Shown: in pieces, positions 1 through 5,307 of the stretch | How positions within the stretch are numbered: position 1 is the stretch's first letter | Layout: each line of letters opens with the position of its first letter | NCBI GenBank assembly: GCA_947446625.1 | Contig: CANFIE010000159.1 | Location: 1-8,296, forward strand | Direction of reading: 5' to 3' | DNA: 8,296 bases | DNA from: Acetobacteraceae bacterium | GTDB taxonomy: Bacteria; Pseudomonadota; Alphaproteobacteria; Acetobacterales; Acetobacteraceae | Notes under the pieces: generated by a model | What the model was told of the DNA's origin: nothing | What the model saw: only the letters and a program-made list of their open reading frames with translations | Database searches by the model: none | Program-made: the position numbers and the translations under genes

Positions 1-129
1 GCGGCCAATGTCAGCTTCGTGGAATTCCCCACCGACAAGGGCCACGACGCCTTCCTGCTGGAAGAGCCCGAATTCCACCGCGCACTCGGCGGCTTCCTGG
101 CCGGCTGCGCCGCCCGGGCGGGAGTGTGA
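1..129 (+). CDS. metX: Homoserine O-acetyltransferase MetX, C-terminal end (partial)
   Basis: Only the last 42 codons are present; the gene enters from the left edge and stops at TGA 127-129. The frame reads ...FVEFPTDKGHDAFLLE..., and GHDAFLLE is the C-terminal signature of the alpha/beta-hydrolase MetX family, in which this His completes the Ser-Asp-His triad. The family acetylates (or in some members succinylates) homoserine in the first committed step of methionine synthesis; the substrate cannot be told from this fragment. Identification is strengthened by metW starting a few bases downstream, a standard metXW pair in alpha-, beta- and gammaproteobacteria. The catalytic Ser and the rest of the protein lie outside the window. 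Confidence 0.88.
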   Translation, partial: AANVSFVEFPTDKGHDAFLLEEPEFHRALGGFLAGCAARAGV

Positions 130-134
130 AGCCC

Positions 135-776
135 ATGCCCGATACCCACGCCCCCATCCAGTACGTGGCCAAGAACATGCGGCTGGACCTGCGGCTGATC
201 GCCGAGATGGTCTGGCCCGGCGCCCGCGTGCTCGATATCGGCTGCGGCGACGGCGCCCTGCTGGCCCACCTCACCACCACCAAGGGCGCCGATGCGCGTG
301 GCATCGAGATCGACATGGCCGAGGTGACGGAAGCCGTGGCCAATGGCCTGGCGGTCATTCATGGCGATGCCGACAACGACCTGGCCTTCTACCCCGACGC
401 GGCGTTCGACTTCGTCATCCTCTCCCGCACCCTGCAAGCGGTGGAAAAGCCGCGCGAAGTGCTGCGCCAGATGCTCCGCATCGGCCGGCGCGTCATCGTC
501 AGCTTCCCCAATTTCGGCCATTGGGAAGTGCGCTGGCAGTTGCTGACCGGCGGCCGCATGCCGATGACCGGCACCTGGCACCGCCCCTGGTACGAGACCC
601 CCAACATCCACCCCTGCACCATTCGCGACTTCTTCGCCCTTTGCGCGTTGGAAGGCTATGTGGTTGAGCAATGGCTGGCAGCGGATGAAAACGGCCTGCG
701 CGCCCCTTGGCGACGCTTTCCGCGGTTGGCCAACCTGTTCGGCGAACAGGCGCTGTTCCTGCTGCGCCGGGGCTAA
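135..776 (+). CDS. metW: Methionine biosynthesis protein MetW
   Basis: A 213-residue protein close to the usual MetW length (about 200). A SAM-binding motif I is visible as VLDIGCGDG (residues 32-40) with an acidic residue at E58 after strand 2. LSRTLQAV (97-104), SFPNFGHW (123-130) and WYETPNIH (152-159) are MetW hallmarks. MetW works with MetX in methionine synthesis; the family has a class I methyltransferase fold, and its exact reaction is not fixed by sequence. ATG 135 was chosen because GGAG (121-124) lies 10 nt upstream. The alternative is GTG 126, which would overlap the metX stop as GTGA but has no Shine-Dalgarno at usable distance. Stop TAA 774-776 lies inside the end of the downstream repeat element. 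Confidence 0.93.
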   Translation: MPDTHAPIQYVAKNMRLDLRLIAEMVWPGARVLDIGCGDGALLAHLTTTKGADARGIEIDMAEVTEAVANGLAVIHGDADNDLAFYPDAAFDFVILSRTLQAVEKPREVLRQMLRIGRRVIVSFPNFGHWEVRWQLLTGGRMPMTGTWHRPWYETPNIHPCTIRDFFALCALEGYVVEQWLAADENGLRAPWRRFPRLANLFGEQALFLLRRG

Positions 777-876
777 AGCACCAAGCGCCCTGTTGGGCGC
801 ATTTCGTGCTCCATAACTATTTGAAACCAGGGCAATATCCGTTCTGATGATTCCATCAGAACGGATATTGCCCTAG
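773..876. repeat. Two-hairpin intergenic repeat, copy A
   Basis: A 104-bp element from CTAA (overlapping the metW stop) to CTAG 873-876. First part: AGCAC...GTGCT arms enclosing GCGCCC-TGTT-GGGCGC. A linker (roughly 811-828, containing AACTATTTGAAA) follows. Second part: a perfect 21-bp stem, arms 829-849 and 854-874, with loop ATTC. A reverse-complement copy lies at 3967-4072; by hand alignment the two differ by about nine substitutions and one 2-nt indel. It lies between convergent genes (metW and the small minus-strand gene), so it may terminate transcription from both sides. No long U tract is present, so terminator function is inference. The two-palindrome layout recalls REP/BIME or MITE-type elements, but I cannot assign a named family. 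Confidence 0.85.
829..874. terminator. Perfect 21-bp hairpin in repeat copy A, possible bidirectional terminator
   Basis: Arms 829-849 and 854-874 are exact reverse complements, with a 4-nt ATTC loop. The hairpin lies between the ends of metW (+) and the small minus-strand gene. It lacks a strong flanking T run on either strand, so intrinsic termination is plausible but unproven; it could instead be an RNA 3'-end stabiliser. Confidence 0.4.
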
Positions 877-888
877 AGGCGGCGCGGC

Positions 889-1104
889 TCAGTTCAGCCG
901 CAGCCCCTTCAGCCGCCACTCGGCGGGAACAGCCGGGCGGGTCGGCGGCTCGGGCAGCATGCGCGCCGCCAGGCCAGCGTGCCGCGCCGCTTCAAACGCC
1001 CCCAGCCGGCGGCATTCTTCTTCAACATAGCGCAGCATGCGCGCCAGCGCCTGCTGCTCATCCGCGTCAGGCTCGGCATCAATCCGGGGCAGAGTCGCAT
1101 CCAT
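889..1104 (-). CDS. Small hypothetical protein (about 71 aa)
   Basis: I do not recognise this family. The reading frame gives an acidic N-terminus (MDATLPRIDAEPDADEQQ), a likely helical centre (ALARMLRYVEEECRRLGAFEAARHAGLAARML) and a proline-containing tail ending WRLKGLRLN. The composition looks like a soluble two-helix protein rather than a translated shadow, and no other frame competes here. ATG 1102-1104 was preferred because GGAG lies 10 nt upstream on the minus strand; the same frame could start at ATG 1138-1140 or 1147-1149 (86 aa) without a visible Shine-Dalgarno. Stop is TGA 889-891, 12 bp from repeat copy A. It is divergent from the binding-protein gene, with which it would share the 1105-1243 interval. 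Confidence 0.55.
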   Translation of the reverse strand: MDATLPRIDAEPDADEQQALARMLRYVEEECRRLGAFEAARHAGLAARMLPEPPTRPAVPAEWRLKGLRLN

Positions 1105-1203
1105 CGAGCGGGGGCTCCAGGAAGGGTGACCAGTCTCCATCCGGCGCATAGTGGCACCGGCCCACGCCGCGCTCTCTCTGGGGGAGATGACGCACGACGC
1201 AGC

Positions 1204-1231
1204 TTCAGCCTAGGGTGTAACGCATTCAGCC
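1204..1231 (+). promoter_or_regulatory. Direct repeat TTCAGCC x2 upstream of the binding-protein gene
   Basis: TTCAGCC occurs at 1204-1210 and 1225-1231, a 21-bp period (two helical turns), ending just before the ribosome-binding site GAAGGA (1232-1237). The spacing suits a dimeric DNA-binding protein. No convincing -35/-10 pair is seen, so an operator role is speculation. Confidence 0.25.
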
Positions 1232-1243
1232 GAAGGATTGACC

Positions 1244-2263
1244 ATGCGCCGCGCCTTGAAATTGCTGTTTCTGCTAACTCTCGCGATGAGTTCAACGGCC
1301 GCCCAGGCCGGCACCACCTTTGACGCGGTGAAGGCCCGCGGCCAGGTGGTCTGCGGCGTCAATTCCGGCGTCGCCGGCTTTTCGGCCCCCGACGCCCGCG
1401 GCATCTACCAGGGGCTTGATGCCGATTTCTGCCGCGCCATCGCGGCGGCCATGTTCGGCGATGCCACCAAGGTCCGCTTCGTCCCCACCACCTACCAGAC
1501 CCGCTTCGTCGCCCTCCAGGCCGGCGAGATCGACGTGCTGGCCCGCAATGTCACGCAAACCCTGCTGCGCGACACCTCGCTGGGCTTCAACATGGCGGGG
1601 GTGAACTTCTACGACGGCCAGGGCTTCATGGTGCCCAAGCGGTCCAACATCACCAGCGCCCGCCAGCTCAACGGCGCCACGGTCTGCGTGCTGCCCGGCT
1701 CCACCACCGAACTCAACCTGGCCGACTACGCCCGGCGCGAGGGCATCCGCATCTCCCCCGTGGTGCTTTCCTCCATGGATGAGATGACCGCCGCCTATCA
1801 GGCCGGCCGGTGCGACGCCATGACCAGCGACGCCAGCCAGCTCGCCGCGCTCCGCGTCTCCGCCCTGCGCGAGCCGGATGCCCACCTGCTGCTGCCCGAG
1901 CGCGTTTCCAAGGAACCCCTCGGCCCCATGGTCCGCCATGGTGACGACCAGTGGCTGGACGTGGTGGCCTGGACCCTGCGGCTGATGATCGAGGCTGAGG
2001 AAGTGGGCCTGACCCGCGCCAATGTGGACCAGATGCGCACCAGCCAGGACCCCAACATCCAGCGCATCCTTGGCGTCACCCCTGGCTTCGGCAAGGCGCT
2101 GGGTCTGGAGGAGAACTGGGCCTACCAGATCATCAGGCAGGTGGGGAATTACGGCGAGGTCTTCGACCGCACCCTGGGCGCCGGCAGTGCCATTGGCCTT
2201 GCCCGTGGCCTGAATGACCTGTGGACCCGTGGCGGCCTGATGTACGCCCTGCCGCTGCGCTGA
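1244..2263 (+). CDS. Amino-acid ABC transporter periplasmic binding protein (AapJ/BztA type)
   Basis: A 339-residue family 3 solute-binding protein. Residues 1-22 are a classical signal peptide (MRR, hydrophobic core, AQA cleavage site), so the mature protein is periplasmic. GLDADFCRAIAAAMFGD (58-73), LQAGEIDVLARN (91-102), GVNFYDGQGFMV (119-130) and SKEPLGPMVRHGDDQW (222-237) match the general L-amino-acid binding proteins AapJ/BztA; length also fits. Four cysteines in the mature part (C37, C63, C148, C190) could form disulfides. ATG 1244 is chosen because GAAGGA (1232-1237) sits 6 nt upstream; a TTG at 1238 is in frame but overlaps the Shine-Dalgarno spacing. No permease or ATPase gene adjoins it, so it is an orphan binding protein that would need a transporter encoded elsewhere, or may act in sensing. 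Confidence 0.9.
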   Translation: MRRALKLLFLLTLAMSSTAAQAGTTFDAVKARGQVVCGVNSGVAGFSAPDARGIYQGLDADFCRAIAAAMFGDATKVRFVPTTYQTRFVALQAGEIDVLARNVTQTLLRDTSLGFNMAGVNFYDGQGFMVPKRSNITSARQLNGATVCVLPGSTTELNLADYARREGIRISPVVLSSMDEMTAAYQAGRCDAMTSDASQLAALRVSALREPDAHLLLPERVSKEPLGPMVRHGDDQWLDVVAWTLRLMIEAEEVGLTRANVDQMRTSQDPNIQRILGVTPGFGKALGLEENWAYQIIRQVGNYGEVFDRTLGAGSAIGLARGLNDLWTRGGLMYALPLR

Positions 2264-2280
2264 GCGGCGGCCCACCCCCG

Positions 2281-2380
2281 GCCAAAAAATAAGCCCGGCG
2301 GAAGCACCGCCGGGCCGAGTCGAGGGAGGAAATATCCAGTCTGGCCCTGGGGCAGATACTCCCACTGGGGCCGAGAGCTT
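2281..2380 (-). ncRNA. Candidate minus-strand small RNA with anti-Shine-Dalgarno segment
   Basis: Read on the minus strand, the interval has small-RNA architecture. A 5' stem-loop pairs 2368-2372 with 2343-2347 (GGCCC/GGGCC, with an inner GGG/CCC helix). A presumably single-stranded stretch follows with TTTCCTCCCTC, complementary to Shine-Dalgarno sequences. Last comes a 9-bp GC hairpin (2293-2315) and TTATTTTTT, a textbook intrinsic terminator. No gene lies on this strand nearby to account for that terminator. The 5' end is approximate: I find no convincing minus-strand promoter between 2380 and 2460. The structure is seen in the sequence; that it is transcribed is inference. It could alternatively be a barrier stopping antisense transcription into the binding-protein gene. 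Confidence 0.4.
2284..2315 (-). terminator. Intrinsic terminator acting on the minus strand
   Basis: GCCCGGCGG (2293-2301), 5-nt loop, CCGCCGGGC (2307-2315). On the plus strand the hairpin is preceded by AAAAAATAA (2284-2292), so on the minus strand it is followed by TTATTTTTT. There is no T run on the plus side, so it would be a weaker end for the binding-protein transcript, although it lies 29 bp after that gene. Confidence 0.7.
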
Positions 2381-2432
2381 TATGGCACGGGCCGATTTGC
2401 CCCGCTTTGATGCAGCGCAAGCGTGACTCAAA

Positions 2433-2442
2433 CCGCTAGCGG
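2433..2442. promoter_or_regulatory. 10-bp perfect palindrome upstream of phaB
   Basis: CCGCTAGCGG is a perfect palindrome 86 bp before the phaB start. It falls between a weak -35-like GTGACT (2424-2429) and a poor -10-like TTAATT. It could be an operator, but the promoter match is weak and a 10-bp palindrome can arise by chance in GC-rich DNA. Confidence 0.2.
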
Positions 2443-2528
2443 CCTTAATTCCGTCATGGGCTTCCCGCAAAAGCCCGCCGCCGCAGGGCGCATCAGCAAA
2501 ACGCGGTAAACACACAGGGAGCCAGGAC

Positions 2529-3251
2529 ATGGCACGAGTTGCATTGGTGACGGGTGGGCAGCGGGGCATCGGTGCCGCCATCTCGGAGGCGCTGCAGGCC
2601 GCCGGCCGGACGGTGGTGGCCAGCTATGCCGGCAACGACGCGGCGGCCGAGGCTTTCACCAAGCGCACCGGCATTCCCTGCTACAAATTCGACGTGGCCG
2701 ACTACGACCAATGCGCCGCCGCGATCAAAAAGATCGAGCAGGAAGTCGGCGTCATTGAAATCCTGGTCAACAATGCCGGCATCACCCGCGACGGCACCAT
2801 GAAGCGCATGGACCGTGGCATGTGGGATGCCGTCATCGATACCAACCTGGGCAGCTGCTACAACATGTGCAAGCTGGCCTGGGACGGCATGTCGGCCCGC
2901 AAATTCGGCCGCATCGTCAATATCGGCAGCATCAACGGCCAGGCCGGCCAGTACGGCCAGGTGAACTACGCCGCCGCCAAATCCGGCATCCACGGCTTCA
3001 CCAAGGCCCTGGCCCAGGAAGGCGCCCGCGCTCAGATCACGGTGAACGCGATTGCGCCCGGCTATGTGGACACCGAAATGGTCCGCGCCGTGCCGCCGGA
3101 CGTGCTGGAGAAGATCGTCGCCCGCATTCCCATGGGCCGCCTCGGCCGCGCCTATGACATCGCTCGTGGCGTGCTGTTCCTCACGGCTGATGACGCCGAC
3201 TTCGTCACCGGCAGCACGCTCAGCATCAACGGCGGCCAGCACATGTATTAA
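2529..3251 (+). CDS. phaB: Acetoacetyl-CoA reductase (NADPH), PhaB
   Basis: A 240-residue classical short-chain dehydrogenase, the usual PhaB length. The cofactor motif TGGQRGIG (8-15) and NNAG (81-84) are intact, as is the catalytic tetrad N106, S134, Y147 and K151 (YAAAK). NAGITRDGTMKRM, NIGSINGQAGQYGQVNY and IAPGYVDTEMVRAVP are characteristic of acetoacetyl-CoA reductases and separate them from FabG. The enzyme reduces acetoacetyl-CoA to (R)-3-hydroxybutyryl-CoA, the precursor of polyhydroxybutyrate granules. GGGAG (2517-2521) lies 7 nt before ATG 2529. No phaA thiolase or phaC synthase is adjacent, so those partners would be encoded elsewhere. The YCII gene follows in the same direction after 77 bp. 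Confidence 0.92.
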   Translation: MARVALVTGGQRGIGAAISEALQAAGRTVVASYAGNDAAAEAFTKRTGIPCYKFDVADYDQCAAAIKKIEQEVGVIEILVNNAGITRDGTMKRMDRGMWDAVIDTNLGSCYNMCKLAWDGMSARKFGRIVNIGSINGQAGQYGQVNYAAAKSGIHGFTKALAQEGARAQITVNAIAPGYVDTEMVRAVPPDVLEKIVARIPMGRLGRAYDIARGVLFLTADDADFVTGSTLSINGGQHMY

Positions 3252-3262
3252 CCAGGGGTCAC

Positions 3263-3287
3263 GGCTGGGGGCCTCGCGCCCCCGGCC
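3263..3287 (+). terminator. Strong GC hairpin between phaB and the YCII gene
   Basis: GGCTGGGGGC (3263-3272) pairs with GCCCCCGGCC (3278-3287), ten pairs including one G-U, around loop CTCGC. It lies 12 bases after the phaB stop. No T tract follows on the plus strand, so it may protect the phaB mRNA 3' end or attenuate read-through rather than end transcription fully. Confidence 0.45.
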
Positions 3288-3328
3288 GGCCTCGGGCATT
3301 CTGCGCCAAACCCGCGCAGGAAACGCCC

Positions 3329-3970
3329 ATGCACTTCGTCCTCATCGGCGACGACAAGACCGACCCCGCCGCCCCCGCGCGCCGCATCGCCACCCGGCCG
3401 CGCCATATCGAAAACCTGATCACCTGGGCCAAGGCGGGCAAGCTCATCCTCTCCGGCCCGCGCATGCCGGATGACGAGACCACCACCGGCAGCCTGCAAT
3501 TCTTTGACGTGGCCGACCGCGCCGAGATGGACGCCTATATGGCGGTGGAACCCTTCGCCACCGAAGGCGTGTGGCAACACGTAAAAATCCTGCCCTTCCG
3601 CGTGGCGCCGCTGCCCTACCCGGCCCCGCCCGCGCCGGGTGAAGCGCCCATCTTCACCTGGGCCATCATCGCCATGGATGGCACCGACGCAGCCGCCGAG
3701 TCCCGCCGCCTCGCCGCCCGCCCGGCGCATCTGGAAAACCTGAAGCCCCTGCTGGCCGCCGGCCGCATCCACCTGGGCGGCGCCATTCTGGATGCGCCAG
3801 AGGGCCGCATGATCGGCTCCATCATGGTCGTCTCGGCACCAGACGAAGCCGCCGCCCGCGCCCTGGTGGCGGCCGACCCTTACGTGCAGCAGGGGGTCTG
3901 GCAGTCCGTCCGGGTGGAACGCTGGCGCATTGGCCCGCAGCCCTACAAAAAGCTGCCCGGCCAGCCCTAG
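3329..3970 (+). CDS. Tandem YCII-domain protein
   Basis: A 213-residue protein made of two YCII (YciI-like) domains, roughly residues 1-92 and 108-201, joined by a proline/alanine-rich linker (PLPYPAPPAPGEAP). The halves are clearly related: ATRPRHIENL with H26 against AARPAHLENL with H134, GKLILSGP against GRIHLGGA, and VEPFATEGVW against ADPYVQQGVW. The conserved His and the later acidic D/E-P-F/Y motif are retained in both. Most YciI proteins are single-domain dimers of about 95 residues, so this looks like an internal duplication fusing a dimer. The function of the family is largely unknown; some members are hydrolytic or dehalogenase-like. AGGAAA (3318-3323) supports ATG 3329. Its stop TAG (3968-3970) is supplied by the edge of repeat copy B. 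Confidence 0.85.
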   Translation: MHFVLIGDDKTDPAAPARRIATRPRHIENLITWAKAGKLILSGPRMPDDETTTGSLQFFDVADRAEMDAYMAVEPFATEGVWQHVKILPFRVAPLPYPAPPAPGEAPIFTWAIIAMDGTDAAAESRRLAARPAHLENLKPLLAAGRIHLGGAILDAPEGRMIGSIMVVSAPDEAAARALVAADPYVQQGVWQSVRVERWRIGPQPYKKLPGQP

Positions 3971-4072
3971 AGCAATATCCGTTCTGATGGAATCATCAGA
4001 ACGGATTTCTTGCTCTAGTTTCAAATAGTTATAGAGCACGAAATGCGCCCATCAGGGCGCATAGTGCTCTAG
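3967..4072. repeat. Two-hairpin intergenic repeat, copy B (inverted relative to copy A)
   Basis: A 106-bp element bounded by CTAG (3967-3970) and CTAG (4069-4072); its reverse complement aligns along its whole length with copy A at 773-876. The left hairpin has arms starting CTAGAGCAA and ending TTGCTCTAG, loop GAAT, with one small internal mismatch/bulge. The linker (about 4018-4031) contains TTTCAAATAGTT, and the right hairpin has TAGAGCAC/GTGCTCTA arms around GCGCCC-ATCA-GGGCGC. TAGAGCA thus begins and ends both hairpins. It separates convergent genes and its terminal CTAGs form the stop codons of both. Possible mobile or amplified element acting as a bidirectional transcript end; no transposase or clear target duplication is seen. 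Confidence 0.87.
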
Positions 4073-4407
4073 CCGAAGATCAGGTGCAGCACCCCGCCCA
4101 CCACGGCAATCACCAGCGCGGCCTTGAACGCCACGATGAAATCCGCCACCGCCATGCCCGGCACCACATAGGCGGTCAGCATCAGCATCAGCGCATTGAT
4201 CACCAGCAGGAACAGCCCCAGCGTCACCACCGTGACGGGAAAGGTCAGTACCTGCAAAATCGGCTTCACCAGGGCGTTCACCAGGCCAAAGACCAGTGCT
4301 GCATACAGCAGGTTCAACGGTTCCTCCGGCACGCTGATGCCGGCCACCAGTTGCGTCGCCGCCCATAGGGTAAAGGCGGTAACCAGAATATGGATGATGA
4401 AGCCCAT
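4069..4407 (-). CDS. Phage-holin-family (DUF360/Phage_holin_4_2-like) membrane protein
   Basis: A 112-residue, very hydrophobic protein with about four transmembrane stretches: residues 3-22, 32-50, 55-80 and 88-110. LLYAALVFGLVNALVKPILQVLTFPVTVVTLGLFLLVINALMLMLTAYVVPG is the recognisable core of the Phage_holin_4_2 family. Despite the name, chromosomal members are small inner-membrane proteins of unknown function, and nothing here suggests a prophage. ATG 4405-4407 has GGAGA about 7 nt upstream on the minus strand. Much longer upstream readings of the frame run antisense through the exporter and are artefacts. Stop TAG (4071-4069) comes from the CTAG end of repeat copy B. Divergent from the exporter across 48 bp. 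Confidence 0.85.
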   Translation of the reverse strand: MGFIIHILVTAFTLWAATQLVAGISVPEEPLNLLYAALVFGLVNALVKPILQVLTFPVTVVTLGLFLLVINALMLMLTAYVVPGMAVADFIVAFKAALVIAVVGGVLHLIFG

Positions 4408-4455
4408 GCGCGCTCTCCCCGGCGGTGCCGCCCGCCCCAGGAACAAAGCTGCCAG

Positions 4456-5307
4456 ATGACCACGCCCCGCGCCACCTTCCTGGGCGCCCTGGCCCTGCTG
4501 CTCTGGGCCTTCCTGGCGCCGCTGGCCAGGCTGGCCCAACCGCTGCCGCCGCTGCTGCTCACCGCGCTGGGCTTCTGCCTGGGCGGCGCGCTGGGGCTGG
4601 CCGTGGTGCTGACCCAGGGCCGGCTCTCCCTGCTGCGCCAGCCGCCGCTGGCCTGGGCGCACGGAGTCGGCGGCCTGGCCGGCTACCACGCGCTGTATTT
4701 CGCCGCCCTGGCCCTGGCCCCGCCGCTGGAAGCCAACCTGCTCAACTATCTCTGGCCGCTGCTCATCGTGCTGTTCTCGGCCCCCATACTGGGCCTGCGG
4801 CTTGGCCCGCGCCGCCTGGCCGGTGCCGCCATGGGCGTGGCCGGCGCGGTGCTGCTGCTGGGTCCCGGCGCCGCCTTTCCGCCCCAGGCCACGCCCGGCT
4901 TTGCCTGCGCCATCCTGGCGGCCTTCACCTGGGCGCTCTACTCGGTCACCGCCCGACGCATGGCGGCCATTCCCACCCAGGCCGTGGCCGGCTTCTGCCT
5001 GGCTTCCGCCGCCCTGGCCCTCGCCGCCCACCTGGCCTTCGAGGCAACCCCCGCAGCCCCCAGCCTCACCCAGGCCGTGGTTGTGCTGCTGCTCGGCCTC
5101 GGCCCCATGGGCGCGGCGTTTTTCCTCTGGGATATCGGCATGAAGCGCGGCGACCCACGGCTGCTAGGCACCCTGGCCTATGCCACGCCCATCGCCTCAA
5201 CCCTGCTGCTGGCGGCCATTGGCGAGGCAACGCTGGGCTGGCGTGCGATATTGGCAGCCGGCCTGGTTGCCGGCGGCGGGCTACTCGCCGCCCGCGCTAA
5301 GGATTAA
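4456..5307 (+). CDS. DMT-superfamily (EamA) transporter, YddG-like
   Basis: A 283-residue protein, almost entirely hydrophobic, with about ten predicted membrane spans in two halves, typical of the drug/metabolite transporter superfamily. The segment PPLEANLLNYLWPLLIVLFSAPILG (residues 89-113), with its NYLWP motif, and the second-half FFLWDIGMKRGDPRLLGTLAYATPIASTLLL (222-252) resemble EamA exporters related to YddG. These move amino acids or metabolites out across the inner membrane; the substrate here is unknown. ATG 4456 is used; AGGAA (4439-4443) lies 12 nt upstream, a rather long spacing, and the frame is open upstream to ATG 4390 inside the divergent gene. The stop TAA overlaps the stop of the convergent cupin gene in a shared TTAA. 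Confidence 0.85.
   Translation: MTTPRATFLGALALLLWAFLAPLARLAQPLPPLLLTALGFCLGGALGLAVVLTQGRLSLLRQPPLAWAHGVGGLAGYHALYFAALALAPPLEANLLNYLWPLLIVLFSAPILGLRLGPRRLAGAAMGVAGAVLLLGPGAAFPPQATPGFACAILAAFTWALYSVTARRMAAIPTQAVAGFCLASAALALAAHLAFEATPAAPSLTQAVVVLLLGLGPMGAAFFLWDIGMKRGDPRLLGTLAYATPIASTLLLAAIGEATLGWRAILAAGLVAGGGLLAARAKD

Noticed and set aside
8..667. A 219-residue plus-strand frame across metX end and metW
   Set aside because: It is Pro/Arg/His-rich and out of frame with the clear MetX tail and MetW motifs; a GC-rich shadow.
773..876. Repeat copy A as a CRISPR unit or tRNA-like structure
   Set aside because: No regularly spaced repeats with spacers and no cloverleaf; the structure is two simple hairpins.
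2383..2400. Sigma-54-like promoter TGGCACG...TTGC upstream of phaB
   Set aside because: The -24 and -12 halves are present but spaced 3 bp too far apart (7 instead of 4 bases between TGGCACG and TTGC), which normally abolishes recognition.
1292..2581. A 429-residue minus-strand frame opposite the binding protein
   Set aside because: Gly/Ala/His-rich translation with no domain, antisense to a well-supported gene and running through the terminator region.
2493..3299. A 268-residue minus-strand frame opposite phaB
   Set aside because: Antisense shadow; the plus strand has an intact SDR with catalytic residues.
4069..4407. Holin-family gene as evidence for a prophage
   Set aside because: Chromosomal members of this family are common outside phages, and no endolysin, capsid or integrase gene is nearby.
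4408..5031. Upstream extension of the holin-family frame (to 320 residues)
   Set aside because: The extension is Gly/Gln/Arg-rich, antisense to the exporter, and the 112-residue start has a good ribosome-binding site and family-typical N-terminus.
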